Assembly: GCA_020543525.1 (NCBI GenBank)
Contig: JAHYIO010000037.1
Span: forward strand, 1,302,001-1,366,000
Source of the DNA: Coriolopsis trogii
Lineage: Eukaryota > Basidiomycota > Agaricomycetes > Polyporales > Polyporaceae
DNA: 64,000 bases
Direction: 5' to 3'
A program made the translations under genes and the position numbers. Positions 23,798 through 35,100 of this stretch are shown piece after piece (within the stretch, counting starts at the first letter, position 1; each line of letters begins with the position of its first letter). The notes under the pieces were generated by a model. The model was given only the letters and a program-made list of their open reading frames with translations, was not told the origin of the DNA and made no database searches.

Positions 23798-25389
23798 TCA
23801 CTGCTTTTCATCACTGAACACGCGTACAGAAGAAGGAGCAGGGCCCTCCTCCGGACGCCTGCCCGAGATCTTAACAAAGTCCTTCATAGCATAGTCACAA
23901 CCAGTGACCTACACACGCGAGAACCATCAGTCAGGAGACCAGAATGTCTAGAGAGAGATAGGGCTTACCCATTGCGCCAAGTCGCGGATGAAGCTAGGGC
24001 AAACATGGAGTAGAGGGACGAAATGTGCGTAGAACGGCATGTACAGCACGCGAGAGTGCTGGTCATCCAGTGCTGCAATGACCGCTTTCGCCACATCCAC
24101 CGGTGCCAGACTGGGGAAGAAGAACTTGTACAGGAAGGAGACTGGTTGCTTGACGGAGGCGAAGAGCGGCGTCATGATGTGACCAGCGATAAGCAGCGTC
24201 GTCCTGACGCCGGGCGCGTTGTACACATGGTCGAGCTCGTAACGCAGAGACTCATGCAGGTTGATGAGCGCCGCCTTTGAGGCACCATAGTCGGCTGAAG
24301 ACAGCAATCAGCTGAGACCGCCGCTTGCGCGAAAGGAGGGACTTACTCAGACGTGCCATGCCCACCATACCGGAGACAGAGGCGACATTGATGATATGCC
24401 CTTTCTTTTGTTTGATCATCTCGGGGAGGAAGGCCTTCAGTGTCCAGAAGTGCGCGAGAGTATTGACGGCGAATGTCCTATAGAGCGTGTTCGAGTTGAT
24501 GCATGAAGCCCGGATGACGCTCACTTACTGTTGAATGTCCTCGGGGCTCAAATCGAGCAACGCCTTGCCTTGTACGACACCCGCATTGTTGATGAGCATC
24601 GTAGGGTCTCCAAGCTACATACAGCGGTGAGGTGGTTGCATCGTGTAGAGAATTCCTAGACTGTATGTACCTCTTCCTTGATCGTTTTGGCGACTTGCTC
24701 CACTTCCTCCCACTTGGAGACATCGCACTTGTAGTAGGTGATGTTGTCTAAGTGACCGTTAAAATGAGAGGTGACCAAGGACGCTGCAAGGAGCTCACAG
24801 TTCTCAGTGACGATGGGCTTGACGTCCAGGACAACAACTGTGACGTTGCGTACGGCCAGAGTGTTTGCAATGAGTTCCCCAATACCAGAAGAGCCTAGAT
24901 GTCGTATGAGTCGTATGATCAAACCTCACACAGGTATAACGTACCTCCCGTAATTACAACGAGCTGGTCACTCCAGTCAAGACGAGGAGGGCCAAAGAGC
25001 AGGCTGCCTTGGTTCCTGTACAAGCGAGAATACCACTTGAAGAACCCTGGGATGCATCTATATAAATGGTGGCAATGCCGCAAGACCTGACAATACTCAC
25101 AAAATGCCGAGATGGCCACGTTGTAGAACGTAAAGAAGACGAGGACGGGCTCGGGCCAGCGAGCGCCGCCGAAGTAGTAGAAAAGGGGGATGAAGAAGGT
25201 GAAGAATGGGCCTGAAGATGAGGGCCGTTAAAGCATTACAATTATACGCTAGAGTATTCACTTACTGAAGGCCGTGTGCGAGAGCACCTTCACAACAAGG
25301 TCAACATCGAAAGAGTCGTACAGAGGGTCCCAGAAATCAGACATAGTCACGGGCTGTTCAGCCGGACGGATTTCCGTTGTACCAGACAT
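23798..25389 (-). CDS. membrane-associated short-chain dehydrogenase/reductase
   Basis: Eight exons (25266..25389, 25101..25211, 24945..25046, 24671..24894, 24529..24614, 24347..24477, 23969..24294, 23798..23908) give 404 residues. The first ~90 residues include two hydrophobic stretches (FFTFFIPLFYYFGG and PVLVFFTFYNVAISAFWFF), so it is probably anchored in the ER or lipid-droplet membrane. A classical SDR domain follows: the TGGSSGIGE dinucleotide-binding motif, NNAGV, an NVASVSGMV strand with the catalytic Ser, and the YGASKAAL active site (YxxxK). This arrangement matches the retinal dehydrogenase / 17-beta-HSD11-like group (DHRS family). The substrate is probably a lipophilic alcohol or ketone, but that is family inference. 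All key residues are present. Confidence 0.92.
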
Positions 25390-26223
25390 AGTATGCTGCC
25401 TTTGCTGGACAAGTTGCTCAGAGTTGGAGTGTAGCGAAGGGTCCCGGACCCTAGGAAGAGCGAGTGTAGAAGGAGAGAGTGGATGAGATGGCAGCTGCGT
25501 CGAACAGTGGACTGGTATGTCGTCTCGGCCGGTCGTTAGATCTCAGATCGATCCCGGTCGGGACGATTGCTTCCCATGGACCTGGTCCGGAGGGTCCGTA
25601 TATGGACATCCCGCCGGTTCAGCCACAACCAGCGGCTAAGCGGACTGCCTCGAATATTGAACGTTGAATCATTTCTTCATCATTGTCTCACTTCAGTCTG
25701 GAAGACACCTCTACTGCATCGACCACATTGCTTGATTTGGCCCAGATATGCTGCATTGGGTCATGATACTCGTCATCTTTGGGTACTGAGAGCCTCCTGA
25801 CCTTCAAGGAGCCTTCTGCCCGGCTACTCGCCAACGCGTAGGTATGTTTCCAACTCCCTAATTGCATTTTACCATACTCCTAGACGATGAAACAAATCGA
25901 CAGCTTTGGTCGGCCAGAGTGCCGGTTTCCAAGAGAATCATCCGGTCGCGTACGGGCATCCTCACCACGGGACCGCGCCAACTGAGACTCAGGTATGTCC
26001 AAGTTTCTCGCCGGTCATCTTTGCCCTCCTTGACTACTCTCTAGTACTTACAAAATCCGCTGGCTGCAGCGTGGGCTTTGGTGCGTCGTTTATAGCTTAT
26101 ATCTGCTGTAGAGTTGACGAGGGATCTGTGAAGCCGATCTCCCTGATCGCGACGGTACCGGTGTGCTCGCGTTTGCCTCCATCATCCCGGGATCTGCTAC
26201 CCATCAGCCAACTGCGGGACATC
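25390..26223. other. divergent intergenic region
   Basis: 834 nt between the SDR gene (minus) and the F-box-like gene (plus). An in-frame extension of the F-box-like gene back to 25906 is open, but its product is compositionally unlike the rest, so it is treated as leader or intron. No other signal was recognised. Confidence 0.45.
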
Positions 26224-27258
26224 ATGGACTCGGAGTCGAATAAACCTTTCCCATATCTCCCTTCAGAGCTCGTCTTTCGTATCCTCGACATTGCTGCCCG
26301 CGAATCCCACAGCGCTGCGCAGTCCATCTCCTTGGTATCGACATGGGCGAGGAAACTCGTTCTCCTTCATCTCTTCGATACAGTTGTATATCGCTCCAAG
26401 CCCGCTTACTCGTCGGGGATGACGTCGGGAGCCGAGAAGTCTTTGCACGCCCGTAATGTGCGGTCATACACTTGGGGTCCTCTCGTCCGCAACCTCTGGA
26501 TGGAGAGCACCGGGCTCGCGAATGTCCCGAACGAAGGCGTTGTATTCCGTGGGTGTCCCAACATCGAGAATCTCGCCCTTGTATCGGCGTCGCTTCGCAC
26601 GCTAGCCTCGTCGATTCAGTCGCACAATGCGGCTAGCCGAAACGACCGTGGCTCAGGTCTGGCCTCGCCAAACCAATTATATCAGACTCATCTGCGGTCC
26701 ATTACACTTATCAGCCACACCTTTCGATACGACTGGCACTTCCTCTCTGGACTACAGCTTCAAGATGGTTCGCAACTGCTACAAAACATCACCCATTTGC
26801 AGATCCTCGACATGGTCGTATCTGCCTTTTCGCCTCATAATCTACTACCGAACCTCACCCATTTGGCTCTGCCTTACCTGGACCTCGGGAATGACTTCAA
26901 GCACGAGACGCTTCGGCTGCCGCCGGGCGTGTTGGAACATCGGGCTTTACGCATGATAGTCCTAACTGTGGCAGAGGAGAAGTGGATGAGGAACTCCTGG
27001 TACTGGACCACACCTCACCCTGGGAAGGTGCCACCATCTCCGACCAGCGCGTTCCGAGAGGTCGTGCAGTGGGCAAGGTCGAAAGACGACCGGCTGCACG
27101 TGATCGTGTCCCCTGGCGCGGGGGTCGAATCACGCAAGGAATGGGTGGAAGCGGTTCGCGGTGGACCTACGTTATGGGAGATGGCGGCCAACGCTCGAGC
27201 GGACGACTCTCACGGTGCAAACTTACCGAAAGCGTATCCCAAAGGCCCGTCTCGCTAG
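26224..27258 (+). CDS. F-box-like protein
   Basis: Single exon, 344 residues from the ATG at 26224. The N terminus FPYLPSELVFRILDIAARES is an F-box-like motif with the usual LPxELxxxIL pattern. It is followed by leucine-rich segments (PNIENLALVSASLRTLASS, LRSITLISHTFRYDW, LQILDMVV, LPNLTHLALPYLDLG) resembling irregular LRR strands, and a C-terminal VVQWARSKDDRLHVIV strand. Such proteins are one of the largest families in mushroom genomes and are thought to act as SCF adaptors, although most are untested. A longer start at 25906 is possible. Target unknown. Confidence 0.68.
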   Translation: MDSESNKPFPYLPSELVFRILDIAARESHSAAQSISLVSTWARKLVLLHLFDTVVYRSKPAYSSGMTSGAEKSLHARNVRSYTWGPLVRNLWMESTGLANVPNEGVVFRGCPNIENLALVSASLRTLASSIQSHNAASRNDRGSGLASPNQLYQTHLRSITLISHTFRYDWHFLSGLQLQDGSQLLQNITHLQILDMVVSAFSPHNLLPNLTHLALPYLDLGNDFKHETLRLPPGVLEHRALRMIVLTVAEEKWMRNSWYWTTPHPGKVPPSPTSAFREVVQWARSKDDRLHVIVSPGAGVESRKEWVEAVRGGPTLWEMAANARADDSHGANLPKAYPKGPSR

Positions 27259-27702
27259 CCATGCGAATGGGTTCGACTGTGCCTGCAGTCATGCTCCCTA
27301 GGGGCCGCGGTATGCTTCGCTATTATCTTGCATACAACACCCACTAACGCACGTTACTGGATATAGAACCACCCCGCCACCTGCCCTGGCTCCACGTCTA
27401 TCCTTGCTAATAAGTCGCCGGTCACCTAGTCAAGACGTTTATGTAGTTGTTCATCCGTTCAGCAATCCTTGGACCGAGTTCTGGCAGATGTCGGGCAAAG
27501 AGTGTAGTTCCCTAATAGTTCGTATCCCACTGAACCTCTCGAAATTATTGAGTGAAGAGTAGTGTATACTGACCCTCCATGAAGTAGTTGCCACTTACTA
27601 TTTGTGAATCACGGCATTGAGATTGCAACGCACATCGTGATAATGACTCCAGGGCCCAGTGATCTCTGCGCTAGCCGAGATCAGCACGAAGGTACAGTAA
27701 AT
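27259..27702. other. intergenic, nothing recognised
   Basis: 444 nt between the F-box-like gene and the small minus-strand gene model, tail to tail. No repeats or motifs stand out. Confidence 0.45.
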
Positions 27703-28040
27703 CTAGGCGCTGATCCGTATGTTAGCCCCCAGGCGTGTGCTGAAAATGCTACGGGTTGGCACCCTCCGCTCCTTTTTGACCTCCACCTGTACACTCGGGT
27801 CTATCTCGACATTCAACAAGGCCTCGAGGTCCACTCTCCCTCGCATAGCTCGCTTCCTTAACGACCTTCTCACAGACGCGTCCGCCGTACAGGCCAGGTT
27901 CTCCATTAACGACAGCTCGACGGGTGCTGCTGACGGCTCCCTACGCGTGACAGCGACGTCTGCCAAGACAAGTGCGGCTCAGATTTGGGTAGACGTCTCC
28001 CTCCCTCGTCTTGAAGGAACGAACCTGGAACGTCGCTCAT
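27703..28040 (-). CDS. small hypothetical protein
   Basis: Two exons (28025..28040 and 27703..27959) joined by a 65-nt intron with donor gttcgt and acceptor ggcag would encode 90 residues starting MSDVP. The product is charged (RRSLRKRAMRGRVDLEALL) and has no recognised domain. The opposite strand is also open across most of this stretch (27719..28048), so either or neither may be real. It starts 97 nt from the divergent membrane-protein gene at 28137. Confidence 0.3.
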
Positions 28041-28136
28041 CCTCGTAGTCCTCCGTTATTCAGGCTGCGTGTCGTCTTGCAGACGGATGATGTGGCGCCC
28101 CTCCAACGACACTAAGCAAAATACACTTCAAGTCGC

Positions 28137-30034
28137 ATGTCCGACCCTCGCGAGGTGAAGTCATTTGACAACACAATCGGAGCGAATCTCGTTTGCTTCG
28201 CGCTATCGCTGTTGTGAGTACGGCGTTAGGATGTGGTTGTTGCACGCTGTCAACTGCTTTGCCCACAGCCTGTATGGGATCACGACGGGGCAGGTCGTCG
28301 TGTGCTGGGTCCAGTACGGGTGGGTCCTATCTACGATTTGGGGACGAGGTTACGTGAGTCATCACATGTCATCATACGCGCCGCCGATGCAAACTACGAA
28401 GTGGACGACAGGTTCTGGCATTATGGTGGGCAAACATAGTGCTCTGTCTCCCCGTCAACAGACGTCTGACAATCTCAAAGGGCCACCGATACCGCTCATG
28501 CAGCATTGCTTGTTCGGTCAATATATTATTACACTATCTACATGCGCGGCAACCCCGCTGCAGCAAGTACCATCACATGGTCTTTTTCAGTCAGCAATCG
28601 AGCATTCTATCTAATGACTCCCGCTGATTCTGACTTCATAGGCGATCTTGGTGGTGGCTGTGAGTAAGACGTACGCATGCTCAGTGATCCAGTCTAGTAA
28701 CACTGTTGTAGGAATGCAACACCTTGCTCGTACGAGTGTGCGTGATTAGATTTGGGGCAATGTGACTAGGACACTGATCCATTTCTTTTTCGACAGCGGA
28801 TACGCATATATGATCTGGAGATGTGAGTGGTCTAGTTTACGACCTCCTCGATGTTCTGCGGCGTTGGCTTATGTACCGGCGCTTCAAATTCTGTCCAGTC
28901 AACCATAAGAGGATCACGATACCTATAGTGATAGTACGAAGCACGCATTCAATCCAAAGCGTGCGGAAATCTGATGGGAAGCTTGTAGGCTACATTGTCA
29001 GCTGGAGTCATCGGTGAGTATTGGTCATTACTTTCATGGCAGTATACTCAAGAGATCTCACTCGCTCCAGTCGTGGGTTGTGGTGAGTTATAGCTGGTAT
29101 CACACAAGTGATGCCGAGTTCACCTTGGGGCTGTCACAGTTTTTGGCGCTGTCATTGTCAAGTGAGTACTTGGAATTCATTCTCGAGTCTCCAGCCGTTG
29201 ACACAGACATCGATTCAGGAACAAGGCACTTGTTTTGGCTGAGCTTCGGAATAGTCTGGTTTGTGGGCCGTGGCCACTGTGCATGTGCAAATAGTCGTGC
29301 TAACTGTCACAGTAGCGGATTGCCTACGCGTTATTCTGCTGTGAGATTGCTGCAGACACCGTGATCGCTGTAACGATGATAAAGTCCTGCCATAAAATGT
29401 ACACGGGACTCAACAGGTACGTGGCGAAATGCAACATCGGACTAGTCGCCCTAACGATGCTGATGTGATTCACCAGTTTTGACACAATCATCCGCTCAGT
29501 GATCGTTTATGTAGTCATCACTGGATTGATGTCATTGTGAGTAATCTCCTGAACTTGCGAGGCTCGGATGTTGGTGACGATATCACAGGATTTTTACCAC
29601 CGCCTGCTTGATAACAGTGAGCTGCAGGGGAATCTGAATACGATGGTCTCCACTAACCGTTGACGCAGCTGGTTTTGTTGTCGGACACCTCTATCGCAGT
29701 CTCTTTGTACTGGGTCCTTTCCAAGCGTGAGTCCTGGATTTGTGATTCCTGTAGTCGATATACGATATTGACAAGTACTGCAGTCCACACATGCTCGTTG
29801 CTGGCGGTGCTCAATGCCGAGAAAGATCTAGCCGATCGAATGGACGCACATATCCGGGGCAATGCGGGAATCTTGACGACCGCTCTCAGTGTGACAGGAT
29901 CACATACCACTATATATCCACTCACTCCGGTTGAGACGCATCATCTTCTGCAAGATGCGACGTCAGCCAGGTCACCATCCGTAGTGGAAGAACCGTCCAA
30001 GTTTTGTGGGTCTGTACAAGACATTGGTCTCTGA
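28137..30034 (+). CDS. multi-pass membrane protein, DUF6534-like (middle exons uncertain, possibly a pseudogene)
   Basis: Both ends of this gene are clear. The start MSDPREVKSFDNTIGANLV and exons 28137..28213, 28269..28319, 28402..28425 and 28481..28589 give LYGITTGQVVV, LALWATDTAHAALL and IYYYTIYMRGNP, which match the first membrane helices of the DUF6534 family of mushrooms. The end, exons 29316..29416, 29477..29536, 29589..29616, 29669..29726 and 29784..30034, gives IAYALFCCEIAADTVIAVT, DTIIRSVIVYVVITGLMSL, LYWVLSKLHTCSLLAVLNAE and a polar tail. Between about 28640 and 29300 I find helix-like pieces (ILVVA, YAYMIWR, RITIPIVI, LSAGVI) but could not join them in one phase. Function of the family is unknown; it is often compared to seven-helix receptors. 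Confidence 0.55.
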
Positions 30035-30585
30035 ATACCTCCAGCGAGGATTTAACGGATATTTTATGGGCTAGTCCTTCCCTCTTGCTTCTTGAAATCT
30101 CCTGCGACTTTGTAGCAACTAATTCTTTACGTGGCTCCCGCGGGACGGTTTTCCTGAAATCATAATATGGCAATCCGGCGAGTGATCACTCACGATCACT
30201 CGCGCATCACGTTAGGCTTTGACAATCCCTGTATTCTGTATACCTTCCGAATGCCTACACTGCTATCTGCCGCCGAGAGTTTGTGTGGTTGTCTAGATGT
30301 GCACGGGGACTTCGAAAAGTTCAGGGACAATGTACTGATTCGTCATTTTGACTGAAATCGGGCCGGTGGACCGTGACGTGTCCAGCGTCTCTGCAAATGC
30401 ATCCACAGTGACACTGACATGAGCTCGAGCTTGCCTCCAATTCTCGGGTCGCTCACTGACGTGCTTCACGTCTTCCTTCTGCTCTGGGAGTGCATGTACC
30501 CTCGTGTCTATCCCAGCAAAGGATAAACTTGAGCCTTCTCACTTTGGATTCTGCGTGCAGTGCTGGTCACATCTAGCAAGAGCCA
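30035..30585. other. intergenic with a perfect palindrome
   Basis: 551 nt between two plus-strand membrane-protein genes. Apart from the inverted repeat at 30178..30203 no feature was recognised. A 62-codon open frame at 30167 overlaps the palindrome and is probably accidental. Confidence 0.45.
30178..30203. repeat. perfect inverted repeat, 10-bp arms
   Basis: Arms gcgagtgatc (30178..30187) and gatcactcgc (30194..30203) are exact reverse complements separated by actcac. It lies 143 nt after the stop of the DUF6534-like gene and 383 nt before the Erv26 start. It could be a transcription-factor site, an RNA hairpin in a 3' UTR, or chance. Confidence 0.6.
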
Positions 30586-31800
30586 ATGACGTTACTCCAC
30601 CTCCTCAGGTCTGTCTCACGACTGTTGGACTCGTTTTGTTTCATTGACAAGACTCCAGTTACGCCGGGGCGGCATCCGCCTTTGTCTTTGTGACGCTGTC
30701 GTTGGGTGAGTGCCTACATCTTTCTCGCGAAGGACGCGCCTGAGGCCCAAAATGTATCCGGTCTGTGTAGCAAGTGGCCTTCTGTGGATTTCCGAACTCA
30801 TCGAGGAGCACTCGAGGATAGCAAAGGTGGTGGGGCAGAGAGGCATATATGTGAGTGACCAGTCTTTCATGTGCAACACGTTCATGGAGCATGAGTATAG
30901 GCTATCATACTAGTCCACTTCCTACTATATTTTCAGGATTCCCTACCCCTTAAGTACATCCTATTCTCCGTGTTCTGCCATGTGGTCTATCTCCAGAACT
31001 TCACTCCGACATGGCCGTTCATCTCCTTGACGTCGCCGAGTTTCTTGGGTTCATGTGTTCTTGTCGTCGCTGACCATTTCCTGTGGTTCTTCTACTTTGC
31101 CCGAATCACGCAAGAAGCGAGGCATAGGGCGCACCGCTCGTATCGTGGACCACCTCTTCCCCATGCTGTTCCGAACTTTGGAGACATTGCCACGTTCTTC
31201 GGGATATGCGTCTGGCTTGCACCGCTCTTCTTGTTCCTCAGCTTGAGTGCAAATGACAACGCGCTCCCTATGAACGCCGGTGAGCGACCAGCTCAAATGG
31301 GTTTTCTCTCAATTACTCACAATACTGTAGGAAGCACGAGTAGTCCACCTTCTTCTCCCACAAAAGCCATTGCCACGAGGAGTCGTACCTCCTTGTTTAA
31401 AGCACTCTTCGACGTTCTCCCTCTCGATGCAATCCCGCGTCTCCGGCGCGTGCGCCGTCAAGACACGACGGAAGGCATTCTTGCTCCTCGTTCGCCCTCT
31501 ATGCCACCACCGCCCTCTCCCGGTCTGGGCCCGGTTCCAGCCCTGAACGGAATGCCGTCGCCCCTCCTGCCGCCTCGTCGTGTGTCGAGCGACAGTTATC
31601 GTCCGGTGTCACCTAGCAACTTCTCGCTCAATAGCACACCTCCCCGTCGACCGACAGCGGATGGATTGCATGGTATGCATGGAAACGGATCAGGAGGAAG
31701 TCGTCTGGAGATGAGGAGGACGGTCAGTGCTCAGCATAGTCTAGGTGGCAGTACCATCGGTGGTACTAGCGGTGGTGATGGGTGGCGAAAGTTCGATTAG
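30586..31800 (+). CDS. ERV26: ER-Golgi cargo receptor Erv26/Svp26 (TEX261 family) with extended tail
   Basis: Five exons (30586..30608, 30659..30705, 30771..30850, 30901..31279, 31331..31800) give 332 residues. Residues 1 to ~180 are a four-helix membrane protein with the family pattern: a short N-terminal helix, SGLLWISELIEEHS, AIILVHFLLYFQDSLPLKY, CHVVYLQNFTPTWPFISLTSP and SCVLVVADHFLWFFYF, then FFGICVWLAPLFLFLSLSAND. In yeast this protein recruits membrane cargo such as pro-alkaline phosphatase and mannosyltransferases into COPII vesicles. The remaining ~150 residues are a Ser/Pro/Arg/Gly-rich tail that yeast Svp26 lacks. The first exon is only 23 nt, so the start depends on one splice choice, but phase and helix content support it. 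Confidence 0.9.
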
Positions 31801-32183
31801 CGGACGCTTCAAGAGTTCTATGGGCATGTCGTTTCTGGGCTACTGTAAATTATTTCTACGTTGTCTTCTGAGTTCGTGAATATCAACGCGGCGGACTACA
31901 TGTTCAGAGTTGCGGGGAACGCGGACACAGCCACCGAACGCGTTCTCTCTTCTCACTCTGACTTGCTATACCTCTGGCTCTCGTCCGTTTCACCTCGACC
32001 ACTCTTGTCAGAGGCCTCTGTTGTTGAAACCTTGGCCCATGAGCCGACCAGCGACCTGAACTGCGATCCTTGAGCGATTGCGCGCAGCGAGTACACTGGC
32101 AGCGGGCGACCACTATTCGACAACACCATCATCCACTTGGACTCTTTCCACCATATTAGCCTTGCTTATCGACTATCTCGACT
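31801..32183. other. intergenic, nothing recognised
   Basis: 383 nt between Erv26 and the synaptojanin-like gene, same strand. The 70-codon open frame at 31861 has no features. The stretch should contain the 3' UTR and the next promoter. Confidence 0.45.
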
Positions 32184-35100
32184 ATGTATCTCTATCTGAA
32201 CGAAAGTCCCCGCACTCTCTATCTTGTCACGAGCTCACAAGATGAACGGCGAGGCTGCCCACCTCGAGCTCTAGTCTTTCGAGCGGCTCAAGGCTCCTCC
32301 TCACAGGCTGTGGTAGAATTCCTGCCTAAGAGCGAAGTAGACCTCTCCAATGCAGTCAAGCTCACTTCGAGGATTGTGAAGGGTTGCTTGGGCATGATAT
32401 CGATATCAAATGGTACGTTCACAGCCTCAACACATACGCCCCTGCCACTCAATCAACCGACAGACATGTTCCTTGCCGTGATCATTTCCGCCACCGAGAT
32501 CGGTAATACTAGGCCTTCCTCATCTACGGCCGAAACAGTTGTTCAGATACACGACGTCGCCTTCTACTGCCTGACATCATCAGCATGGGATGATGCTGCG
32601 TTGACCACCGACGGTATGCCCAACCCAGGTTATGGCGACCAAGCCGACATGTATATGCGTGAGCACACGAATGGCGGAACTTCCACACCAGCCCCCGAAC
32701 ATCCATGTCAACCCCTTCGCAAGATAATCTCTGCCGGCACGTTCTACTATGCTATGGAGCCTCAATGGGACATCTCTTCTCGCCTTCAGCGACGGCTGGC
32801 TCGAAACGAACCATGGGATGCGTCCACTTATGACGATAGATTCGTATGGAACGAGTACATCGTGAAGAGTCTCCTGGACTTTCGGGAGCGTCTCGATGCG
32901 CAGGAGCGTGCAGAGCTTGATCAATGCCAGTTCATTGTCAGTGCATCCAATCCAAGAATGTCATTTAATCCATAGACTAAGAATTATCTGGATACAGGTA
33001 CTCGCCATCCAAGGTTATGTGGGTGTATGCACCCTCCCATTGTCCGCACCGCCCACAAATGGCACCCCCATCGTCGCTACTATTTCGCTTATCTCACGTC
33101 TGGGCTGGAAACGGGCGGGGACGCGGTTCAACACTCGTGGCGTCGATGATGACGGCAATTGTGCCAATTTTGTCGAGGTACAGACTGGCTTCATTGACGC
33201 AGTCGAGTCCGCATTACTGACTTGCCTCAAGACGGAAACCATTATCAGCACGGACCAGCACTGCTATAGTTATGTACAAGTACGCGGTAGCGTCCCATGT
33301 ATGTCTCCTCCTGATTCAAGGGGTCATTCCACCTTTGTTCACCACACTCTTGGCAACTTATTCTCCTTCGTACGGCCGTTGTACGTCTCCAGTGTTTTGG
33401 GAGCAGCAAGGCTTGCAAACATTTGGTCAGCGGATACAAATCACCCGCCCCCAAGCTTCGCAGCCAGCCTTCGACAGGCACTTTGCGGGACTTGTGGAGG
33501 AGTATGGTGCTGTGCACGCTATCAACCTCTTGGGCACGAAAGAGAACGAAGCTACACTTACCGCAGCCTATGCTCGACACATGCAGATCGCTAAGAATGC
33601 CGTTGGGGATACCATTGGTATCACCAACTTTGACTTCCATACCGCCGTCAAGTACGGAGGACACGAGAGCGTCTTCAGAGAAGTCAGGTCGGTATTGCGT
33701 GTCCACTCTTCAGAAAGGTAACTTACTCGCATCTCAAGACGCCTCGAATCTGTTGTGGACAACATCGATCGGTTCGGTTTCGCCATGGCTGACGCAAACA
33801 CAAATGACATTATCACAGAACAGAAGGGAGTCTTCCGCACAAATTGTCTGGACTGGTATGTACCGCCTGGCAAGCTCGGTGCCCCGCATCTCAGAATATT
33901 TGTATTTGCAGCCTCGACCGCACCAACTTCGTGCAAGATATCCTGTCTCGGACGGCCCTTGAGCAGTATCTCATGCACATCCGCCGGGAGTGGATCCACG
34001 CGAATTCGCTATGGTCTAACCACGGCGAACTCTGGGCAGAGAACGGCGACGCCCTTTCGCGCATATATGCAGGTACGGGGGCTCTGAACACAAGCTTTAC
34101 TCGAAGTGGGAAGAGGACGCTCGCTGGTGTGTTGTCCGACGCGACGAAGAGCGTTTCACGGGCGTACATCAACAACTTCCAAGACAAGGGGAAACAGGTC
34201 GCGATTGATATGTTTGTGGTACGTTTTAGCTCATGTTATCCCCGTATGCCGGCCTGACATACAGCGCGTTGTAGGGAAACTTGAGCTCACAACGACAAGT
34301 CACCATATTCGATCCCATCCACGACTCGGTCCGTGCTGCTTTGGAAAGACGGTGGGTTTGCATTCTCCATGTGACGTTTTCTCTCTCACGGATTTTGTAC
34401 AGATTGGCAGAGTACTCAACCACCAAGCAATGTACTATATTCGTCGGGACATGGAACCTGAACGGAAAAGTGAGACATGGCTTACTGTGCATCTGCATAG
34501 TTGGTACGCTAACTTCGCGTACAAGACACCGTCTTCAGAATCTCTCCTTCCGTGGTTATTCCCGAGACCCAGTACGTGCGACATCCATCCGTTTTATAAC
34601 GGCTCATGACCTATGCGATACAGATGCCCCAGAGTGAGCTTTTTCGTATACTGATCACCAATCGCCGCTTGACTTACGGTCCTCTACACAGCCCGGATAT
34701 CTTTGCTCTTGGGTTTCAGGAAATAGTGCCCCTCACAGCACAACAGATTGTACAAACAGATCCTGAGAAGAAGTGCGTTGAACGCTCGCGACAGTAGGAA
34801 ATATGCTAAAGATTTTTAGGCGCATGTGGGAAGCGAAGATTATTGACACCCTTGAGCGTCGACCCAACAAGAAGAACGATTACATCTTGCTGCGTAGTCA
34901 TCAGGTATGGATCCTTGTATGATGATAGCGGACTTATCGCTGAATGCTATATGCAGTTGGTTGGAACAGCGCTTCTTGTCTTTGTCAAGACGGAGTTGAC
35001 CGCGGTGATCCGCAACGTGGAGGCTGCGTCGCATAAGGTGTGTGTCACTGCGAAGTGAGGTGGATTGATACTCAACCGTTGCTCTAGACCGGTCTGCGAG

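Noticed and set aside
25906..26223. Upstream in-frame extension of the F-box-like ORF
   Set aside because: Composition differs from the main protein and the F-box begins right after the ATG at 26224.
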